Under the pieces are notes generated by a model. The model saw only the letters and a list, made by a program, of their open reading frames with translations. It had not been told where the DNA came from and did not search any database. Shown piece after piece: positions 58,937 through 64,000 of a stretch of 64,000 bases of DNA; positions within the stretch are counted from its first letter, which is position 1, and every line of letters begins with the position of its first letter. Where the stretch lies: contig CAZRWH010000003.1 in the NCBI GenBank assembly GCA_964603905.1, forward strand, positions 1 to 64,000. Direction: 5' to 3'. This DNA is from CAZRWH01 sp964603905. Its GTDB lineage: Bacteria; Patescibacteriota; Gracilibacteria; UBA1369; UBA12470. Both the position numbers and the translations under genes were made by a program.

Positions 58937-59653
58937 TTAGCGTTTGTGAACGTGAGTTCCTTTGTTTTTGTGCCATCCTCTTTCTTCCATTGCGTTGGTT
59001 GCAGCGTTTTGTTCAGCTTGCTGTTTGCTTGAACCCTTACCTTCTCCATATTTTTTGTCACCGATAAAAGCTGCCATTATGAACTCTTTTGCATGATCTG
59101 GCCCTTTTGATGAAACCAGTTTGTATTCCGGTGTGATATTGAATTTCGCCTGTGCTATCTCTTGGAATCTTGATTTCGGATCGATATGAAGTCCTTGTTT
59201 CAGGATGTCGTCTAGATAAGCGATGATGAATTTGGTGATGAAGGCATGAGCTTTTTTGTATCCTTGGTCGATATAAATTGCTCCGATTAATGCCTCTACT
59301 GTATTTGCCAAAATATAACCTTTTTCGCGTCCTCCTGACTTCTCTTCTCCTTTACCGAGATATAGGTATTGGCTTAACTCAAGATGTTTTGCGATCTCTG
59401 CTAGGTTTGCTCCCCTAACCAATGCTGATCTCCAGTTTGTGAGCTCTCCTTCAGGGTTGCTGTATGTTTTGTATAAAAATTCTGTTACAACCAACTCCAA
59501 AACTGCGTCTCCTAGGAACTCTAGTCTTTCGTTATCGTCCTCCTTTTCGTTTGTCTCGTTTACATATGATTTGTGTACGAACGCGTTGTCCAAGATGTTT
59601 TTGTTCTTGAACTTTACTCCAATCAATTTTTGTAAAGTTTTGTAGTCGTTCAT
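58937..59653 (-). CDS. rnc: Ribonuclease III
   Basis: A 238-aa dsRNA endonuclease that processes rRNA and other double-stranded RNA. The RNase III signature NERLEFLGDAVLELVVTEFL lies near residue 40, with NTVEALIGAIYIDQG near residue 115. The C-terminal dsRBD contains FNITPEYKLVSSKGPDHAKE and GEGKGSSKQQAEQNAA. The gene overlaps nusB by 4 bases. Confidence 0.95.
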   Translation of the reverse strand: MNDYKTLQKLIGVKFKNKNILDNAFVHKSYVNETNEKEDDNERLEFLGDAVLELVVTEFLYKTYSNPEGELTNWRSALVRGANLAEIAKHLELSQYLYLGKGEEKSGGREKGYILANTVEALIGAIYIDQGYKKAHAFITKFIIAYLDDILKQGLHIDPKSRFQEIAQAKFNITPEYKLVSSKGPDHAKEFIMAAFIGDKKYGEGKGSSKQQAEQNAATNAMEERGWHKNKGTHVHKR

Positions 59654-60060
59654 TTTTTATACTTGTTCATTATAGTACTCAAAACTCCATTTACAAATTT
59701 ATGGGAATTGTCGTTACCCATTTCCTTCGCCAATTCTACAGCCTCGTTAATTGATACAAGAGGCGGTATATCGTCTTCAAACATAAGCTCATATATACCA
59801 AGCTCCAAGATAGCTCTATCTACTGCAAAAATTCTTTCCAGTGGCCATTCTGGTGCTGCTGTGACTATCTCTTCTTCAAGTTTTTTCTTGTTTTTTATAA
59901 CACCTTCCAAAAGCTTCCCAGGAAAATCTGGCTCTCCCAAATCTTCTCCGAACTCTTCCAGCATATACTCGAGAACCTCGTTTGGGTCATCACCCCGAAA
60001 CTCCCAGGCGAATATCGTCTGAACAACTATTGTACGAGCTAAGTGACGGTGGCTTGCCAT
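59650..60060 (-). CDS. nusB: Transcription antitermination protein NusB
   Basis: A 136-aa helical protein with the NusB pattern RHLARTIVVQTIFAWEF at the start and RAILELGIYELMFEDDIPPL with SINEAVELAKEMGNDNSHKFVNGVLS-type residues at the end. It binds boxA RNA with S10 in rRNA antitermination. It precedes rnc, an rRNA-processing enzyme, in the same operon. A heptamer repeat lies directly upstream. Confidence 0.92.
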   Translation of the reverse strand: MASHRHLARTIVVQTIFAWEFRGDDPNEVLEYMLEEFGEDLGEPDFPGKLLEGVIKNKKKLEEEIVTAAPEWPLERIFAVDRAILELGIYELMFEDDIPPLVSINEAVELAKEMGNDNSHKFVNGVLSTIMNKYKK

Positions 60061-60120
60061 TGGTAGTGATTAGTGGACAGTGAACAGTGGACAGTGAATA
60101 GTGAACAGTGGACAGTGATT
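60061..60120. repeat. Heptamer repeat (GTGGACA type) upstream of nusB
   Basis: GTGGACA, GTGAACA and GTGAATA units, about seven copies, between nusB and rpmF. Confidence 0.9.
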
Positions 60121-60159
60121 GAGCTCTTCGAGCAGATTACTGTGGTCTATCCACGAAAG

Positions 60160-60399
60160 TTACGCTTGGATCTTCGTGATCTTTTCTTCTCCTTTTGTCT
60201 TGTCGATGAACTGTTTGTCACGGTATTTACCACAAGCTTCACACACGTTGTATGCCATCATTGTTTCTCCGCATGATGGACAGTCTACAAGTTGAGTTTT
60301 GTTTGTAAGTTTTGCTTTAACTTTGTTTGCAAAAGCTTTGTAACGTCTGTTTCCCCTTGAATTTGCTAACCTCTGATGAGGTACTGGATGTTTTGCCAT
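60160..60399 (-). CDS. rpmF: 50S ribosomal protein L32
   Basis: A 79-aa protein starting MAKHPVPHQRLANSRGNRR, with a four-cysteine zinc knuckle (DCPSCGE and NVCEACGKY) in the middle. The C-terminal extension (DKTKGEEKITKIQA) is a little longer than usual. DUF177 upstream and rpmF form a common bacterial pair. Confidence 0.93.
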   Translation of the reverse strand: MAKHPVPHQRLANSRGNRRYKAFANKVKAKLTNKTQLVDCPSCGETMMAYNVCEACGKYRDKQFIDKTKGEEKITKIQA

Positions 60400-60403
60400 T
60401 GTA

Positions 60404-60438
60404 TTAGTGAGTAATGAGTAGTGAGTAGTGAGTAGCAG
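60404..60438. repeat. Heptamer repeat (AGTAGTG type)
   Basis: AGTGAGT-AATGAGT-AGTGAGT-AGTGAGT between rpmF and the DUF177 gene. Confidence 0.85.
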
Positions 60439-60462
60439 GTTGAGTTTTGCTACGCAAAACGA

Positions 60463-60981
60463 TTATTTATACATGTCTTTTAGTGCCGCGAGTGGCGTAT
60501 TTTCAACCTTCTTAACAGGTTTGCATTTGCACTTTTTTTCATTCAAATCAGCTCCGCATTCAGCACAAATACCCTCACAGCTACTAGAGCATACCTGATA
60601 AGTCGGGAAATGCAAGAGGATTTCCTGCCTAACCATCTCTGTTAAATCGACCTGCAGCTGCTTAGTATCGACCATGAATATATCCGCTTGATCAGCCTCA
60701 TCGTCAAAAAACGCCGGTTTCTTGAAGTAAAATATCCTTTCTGCCTCTATAATTTCTATGTCTTCGATGTACGGTTTTAAGCATTTTTCACATTCAAATT
60801 CGATTTTTGCCTCCAATCCCCTGACTGTAGCGTTAATTCCGTCATCAAGCTTCATGAGCTCGACTTTCATTTTTATTGGCCCTTGAGGTTTAAAATCATT
60901 AAATCTATCCTCTGAAACCAGTTCAAATTCTTCTTTGTACCCTGTGCTTTGTGGACCAAAGTCCTTGATTGATATTTTCAT
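60463..60981 (-). CDS. DUF177 (YceD) family protein
   Basis: A 172-aa protein with the YceD plan: an N-terminal beta-rich part, FECEKCLKPYIEDIEI with a CxxC near residue 80, and a C-terminal CAECGADLNEKKCKC cysteine cluster. Members are linked to 23S rRNA maturation and accumulate near rpmF. Here it precedes rpmF, nusB and rnc, consistent with a ribosome-biogenesis operon. Confidence 0.85.
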   Translation of the reverse strand: MKISIKDFGPQSTGYKEEFELVSEDRFNDFKPQGPIKMKVELMKLDDGINATVRGLEAKIEFECEKCLKPYIEDIEIIEAERIFYFKKPAFFDDEADQADIFMVDTKQLQVDLTEMVRQEILLHFPTYQVCSSSCEGICAECGADLNEKKCKCKPVKKVENTPLAALKDMYK

Positions 60982-61054
60982 GGCCCAGAGTATATAGGAC
61001 CCTTTGCGATTTTTGAATGGAATTTAACAAGAAATTCCCCTATCATTCCCGCGT

Positions 61055-62170
61055 ATGAAACAAACTACCTGGGTAGAAATCTCGCGTGACGCTTTAAGTA
61101 GCAACATAAAACAGTTCCGAGAAATTGTCGGAAATGACGTAGTTTTGAGTTGTTGTGTCAAAGGTAACGCGTATGGTCATGGCCTTATCGAATCTGCACG
61201 TGTGATACTTGAAGCTGGCGCAGATTGGTTAACCGTCAATGCTTTGTATGAAGCTGAAACGCTGCGTGAGGCTGGGATCGAGGCTCCGATTTATATCATG
61301 GGATATGTCCCGCTAGATGATCTTGAACGTGCAGCAGATATTGACGCTAGATTGGTTGTTTATAACATTGAGACTCTTGAAAAACTGGAGTCGATTGGCA
61401 AGACTATGCGTGTACATCTTAAACTTGAAACCGGAAGCAATCGCCAAGGCGTCCGAGAAGAAGATCTGCCTGAGTTTAAGCGGTTTTTTGAGAACACAAA
61501 ATTTGTACAACTAGAGGGTGTGGCAACACATTTTGCGAATATTGAGGATACTTTGGATCACAGCTTTGCCATGGAACAGCTGGCACGCTTTGAAAATATG
61601 GCAAATGAGATGGGGGCCGACATGATGCACTGTGCAAATAGCGCCGCGACCATGCTTTTCCCTGAGACACATTTTGACATGGTTCGAGTTGGCATTTCGG
61701 CTTATGGTATGTGGCCTTCTAATGAGGCTCACGTTGCAGTCAAACAAAAAGCGGATCAAGAAATCAACCTCGAGCCTGTTATAACCTGGAAATCTCTGGT
61801 TGCCCAAATAAAAGACGTACCTGCAGGCGAATATATTAGCTATGGATGCACACATCGAGTTTCTCGGGATTCTAAGATCGCGATTGTGCCAACTGGTTAT
61901 TATGATGGCTACGACCGAAAACTCTCTAATCAAGCTTATGTTTTGATCCGCGGAAAAAGAGCCCCTCTCAGAGGTCGCGTATGTATGAATATGATTATGG
62001 TTGATGTTACCGACATCCCTGAAGTTGAAATTGAAGATGAGGTTGTGCTTCTTGGGCGACAAGGTGACGAAAATCTATCTGCTGAACAACTTGCTGACTG
62101 GATTGGAACAATTAATTATGAGGTTCCGACACGAATTAATGACCGCGTACCGCGATTGATTAGTGGTTAG
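61055..62170 (+). CDS. alr: Alanine racemase
   Basis: A 371-aa PLP enzyme that makes D-alanine for peptidoglycan. The PLP lysine lies in SCCVKGNAYGHGLIESAR near residue 37 (usual form VKADAYGHG). RVGISAYGMWPS near residue 210, GYYDGYDRKLS and GRVCMNMIMVDVTDIP in the C-terminal barrel complete the active site. The length is normal. It is followed, after a heptamer repeat, by a VanX-like dipeptidase. Confidence 0.93.
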   Translation: MKQTTWVEISRDALSSNIKQFREIVGNDVVLSCCVKGNAYGHGLIESARVILEAGADWLTVNALYEAETLREAGIEAPIYIMGYVPLDDLERAADIDARLVVYNIETLEKLESIGKTMRVHLKLETGSNRQGVREEDLPEFKRFFENTKFVQLEGVATHFANIEDTLDHSFAMEQLARFENMANEMGADMMHCANSAATMLFPETHFDMVRVGISAYGMWPSNEAHVAVKQKADQEINLEPVITWKSLVAQIKDVPAGEYISYGCTHRVSRDSKIAIVPTGYYDGYDRKLSNQAYVLIRGKRAPLRGRVCMNMIMVDVTDIPEVEIEDEVVLLGRQGDENLSAEQLADWIGTINYEVPTRINDRVPRLISG

Positions 62171-62226
62171 TGAACAGTGGACGGTGTACAGTGATTGAAT
62201 GCTATGCGCCTTGTGACTTGCGACCT
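62157..62226. repeat. Heptamer repeat after alr
   Basis: GTGAACA-GTGGACG-GTGTACA-GTGATTG, then degenerate TTGTGACTTGCGACC words. The first unit supplies the last codons of alr. Confidence 0.7.
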
Positions 62227-62248
62227 AAATAATAATTAACAGATAACA

Positions 62249-62884
62249 GTGACACGATTTGAACTGAATGATGAACCACTTTTAGATCCGAGAGACTTCG
62301 GTTTTTTTATTGAGCCGATGTATTACAAGGCTGGCCTAACTGACCGAGAAGATATTGTGATTCGCGAAGGTGTACTGAAGAGACTTTTGGTTGCAAAAAA
62401 ACGGCTTCCTGACGGCTTGAACTTCAAAATTTGGGATGGATATCGTTCTCTCAAGGTACAGACGATACTTTATGTCGGATTGTATAAAAAAATTATACGC
62501 TCTAGACCTCTTTTGACATTTGAACAGGTTCAGAAAGAGGTTGAAAAATTTGTGGCAAGACCGAGCTTTGACTTTAATCGACCATCTCCACACAACACTG
62601 GAGCTGCCGTAGATCTAACACTTGTTGACCGCAATGGGAAAGAACTTGATATGGGCACGGAATTCGACCATTTCGACGATCCTTCTTACACGATGCACTA
62701 CAAAGATGCACAGGAAGGCACCAAGGAATTCAAGTGGCACATGAACCGAATGATTCTTCACAGCGTTTTAACCGGTGAAGGGTTCTTCAACTTCGAGGAC
62801 GAATGGTGGCATTACAGTTATGGCGATACATTCTGGGCGGATGCTTTCTCGGAGAATGCGCTGTATGGAAGTGCTGAAATCTAA
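62249..62884 (+). CDS. VanX-type D-alanyl-D-alanine dipeptidase
   Basis: A 211-aa zinc peptidase of the M15D type. The SxHxxGxAxD motif appears as PSPHNTGAAVDLTL near residue 110 and the ExxH motif as EDEWWHYSYGD near residue 185. IWDGYRSLKVQ near residue 62 matches the substrate-binding arginine region. It has a GTG start and no signal peptide, so it acts in the cytoplasm on D-Ala-D-Ala. With alr upstream it suggests recycling or turnover of D-alanine dipeptide, not necessarily vancomycin resistance. Confidence 0.88.
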   Translation: MTRFELNDEPLLDPRDFGFFIEPMYYKAGLTDREDIVIREGVLKRLLVAKKRLPDGLNFKIWDGYRSLKVQTILYVGLYKKIIRSRPLLTFEQVQKEVEKFVARPSFDFNRPSPHNTGAAVDLTLVDRNGKELDMGTEFDHFDDPSYTMHYKDAQEGTKEFKWHMNRMILHSVLTGEGFFNFEDEWWHYSYGDTFWADAFSENALYGSAEI

Positions 62885-64000
62885 ATCAACCTCCGCAGCG
62901 CCGAGTTCTTATCCCTTGAGCTTAACCTTGTTTTGCGAACCGCCTTGGCTAGCATCTCGATGTTTTTGTCGTATGTTGTGCAGTCGACTGGGTATGGAGT
63001 TGCATCTTTTCCTCCATGAGCAAACGAATAGCGTGCTGGATCTGTGTAGGAGGCCTCTGCACCGTAAATCACCTCTGCGACGAGAGACAAAGCTCGAATT
63101 GTCTTTGGCCCTACTCCTGGGAGTGCGAGCATTTCTTCGTAAGTTTTTGGCTTGCGGTCGCACATTTGCCAAAGGATTTTTTCTAAGTATTTGCTCTTAG
63201 CGAAGTTCTCGGTAATTACTGGATGAACCTTGAATTCTGTGTCTTCTAAGTTGAGGAGGGTGAGTTGTTCTGGTCCCACTTTGGCGGAAACCATTTGAGA
63301 AAGATGTGAGCTGTGGCGACGGAGTATTTGTATGTCTTTCATCAACGTGCAATACCCTGAATCGACCATCTCGAGCGACAGATCTCGGTTCTTTTCACTC
63401 CTGTTAGAGGTCATATTGAGGACTCGAGTTATCTTAGCTTGGCTAGCTATTCCTGCGTGAGGTTCACGGATCAAATCCGTTACTTTGTCACTAGACCAAT
63501 GGTAGCGGCGGGCTGCCCTTTTCTTCTTGTTCATCCCCTGCTGCACAACTGTCCAAGCTCCGTTTCGTGAGAAGAAAAATGAGTGATGATAGAGCTGAAA
63601 TCCATCCTGAATCAGAGAACTATCCACTTTGGCGCTCATCCTTGAGTTGTAGATAAGCTTGCGTGCATGGGAATCTGGCAGACTAAGACGTGCTGACCAA
63701 TTTGCTATCTGGTCAGGTGCTTTGAGTGAGGTCTTCCCCTTCCCTCCACAAATGAATATCCCAAGATCGCGCTCCATTCCACGGATCGACTCTTTGAGTG
63801 ATGCGGTGAGGATTGTTGTAAGACCGCTGGCATTCCAATCGAATGCGAGAACCGTACCGAGCGACTGAAACCAAACAGGATCTGCGATTCTTGCTATGAA
63901 TTCATCTGGGCCGTACTCGGCGACAAGTATCTGAATCATCTCACGACCAAGCTTGACCATCCTTTCGAATAGCCATTTTGGGCATTTCCCGTGATCCAGC
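62881..64000 (-). CDS. DUF763 family protein, start beyond the window
   Basis: At least 372 codons are visible; the frame stays open to the window edge (LDHGKCPKWLFERMVKLGRE), so the apparent ATG at 63960 is internal. The DUF763 pattern includes SLPDSHARKLIYNSRMSA-type residues, YHHSFFFSRNGAWTVVQQGM, and a C-terminal helix-hairpin-helix LPGVGPKTIRALSLVAEVIY with YSFAHGGKDATPYPVD. The function is unknown, but HhH suggests nucleic acid binding. The family is best known from archaea and scattered bacteria. It overlaps the dipeptidase stop by 4 bases. Confidence 0.85.
   Translation of the reverse strand, partial: LDHGKCPKWLFERMVKLGREMIQILVAEYGPDEFIARIADPVWFQSLGTVLAFDWNASGLTTILTASLKESIRGMERDLGIFICGGKGKTSLKAPDQIANWSARLSLPDSHARKLIYNSRMSAKVDSSLIQDGFQLYHHSFFFSRNGAWTVVQQGMNKKKRAARRYHWSSDKVTDLIREPHAGIASQAKITRVLNMTSNRSEKNRDLSLEMVDSGYCTLMKDIQILRRHSSHLSQMVSAKVGPEQLTLLNLEDTEFKVHPVITENFAKSKYLEKILWQMCDRKPKTYEEMLALPGVGPKTIRALSLVAEVIYGAEASYTDPARYSFAHGGKDATPYPVDCTTYDKNIEMLAKAVRKTRLSSRDKNSALRRLI

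Noticed and set aside
1..64000. Recoded UGA (Gly), as in Gracilibacteria/Absconditabacteria
   Set aside because: Several intact genes end at TGA at the expected family length, so the standard code applies.

Overview
This 64-kb window is a bacterial chromosome scaffold, AT-rich and gene-dense, that uses the standard code (TGA is used as a stop, for example in iscS and in the gene ending at 36420). Several traits together suggest a Patescibacteria/CPR lineage, possibly Peregrinibacteria-like; that placement is inference. The traits are signal-peptide proteins built from VirB2/TrbC-like two-helix modules, giant PKD-repeat surface proteins, cohesin and dockerin domains, a group I intron in a tRNA, AT-rich upstream regions with almost no Shine-Dalgarno sites, and many orphan lipoproteins. 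There are three 100-N gaps (12624-12723, 16624-16723, 33750-33849). The first is flanked by an exact 55-nt duplication and is a scaffolding artefact.

Layout. 1-5.6 kb: a minus-strand operon from a consensus promoter with metG, a PLP decarboxylase, a nucleotidyltransferase, an aminotransferase and a 2H phosphodiesterase. 5.6-8.1 kb: three lipoproteins and two unknown small proteins. 8.3-12.1 kb: an unusual 803-aa sigma-70-like protein converging on a short RecQ helicase. 12.4-13.8 kb: tRNA-Gln, yjbQ and a toxin-antitoxin pair. 13.8-21 kb: polX, rsmE, rsmG, rlmE, an aspartase/fumarase and small orphans. 21-30.2 kb: a four-gene minus-strand surface locus with two triple VirB2-like-module membrane proteins and two PKD-repeat proteins. 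30.4-40.8 kb: secE-nusG, two inserted genes, rplK-(gap)-rplA, then MBL hydrolase, dut, a four-helix-bundle protein, a dTMP-kinase-like protein, folD, purF and purD. 41-46.2 kb (minus): tyrA-pheA fusion, a YtxH/histone-H1-like protein, maf, a membrane-anchored cohesin protein and a secreted lamin-tail/cohesin/Fn3/dockerin protein. 46.4-47.1 kb: rpsT and an intron-containing tRNA-Ile(CAU). 48-53.3 kb: an accessory region with a glycosyltransferase, two tandem paralogous unknown proteins, and a structured leader (promoter, 19-codon ORF, terminators, possible pseudoknot) ahead of an orphan gene. 53.3-64 kb: a TPR/transglutaminase-like protein, long thyX, iscS-iscU, a DUF177-rpmF-nusB-rnc run, alr, a VanX-like dipeptidase and a DUF763 gene cut by the window edge.

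How the genes fit together. The housekeeping content covers translation, rRNA modification, nucleotide synthesis (thyX, dut, tmk-like, purF, purD, folD), Fe-S assembly and D-alanine metabolism. The distinctive content is the cell surface: the VirB2-module/PKD locus and the cohesin/dockerin pair look like two systems for displaying proteins outside the cell. Degenerate 7-bp-period tandem repeats with many different consensus words occur at about fifteen gene boundaries, and in two genes they have become coding sequence.
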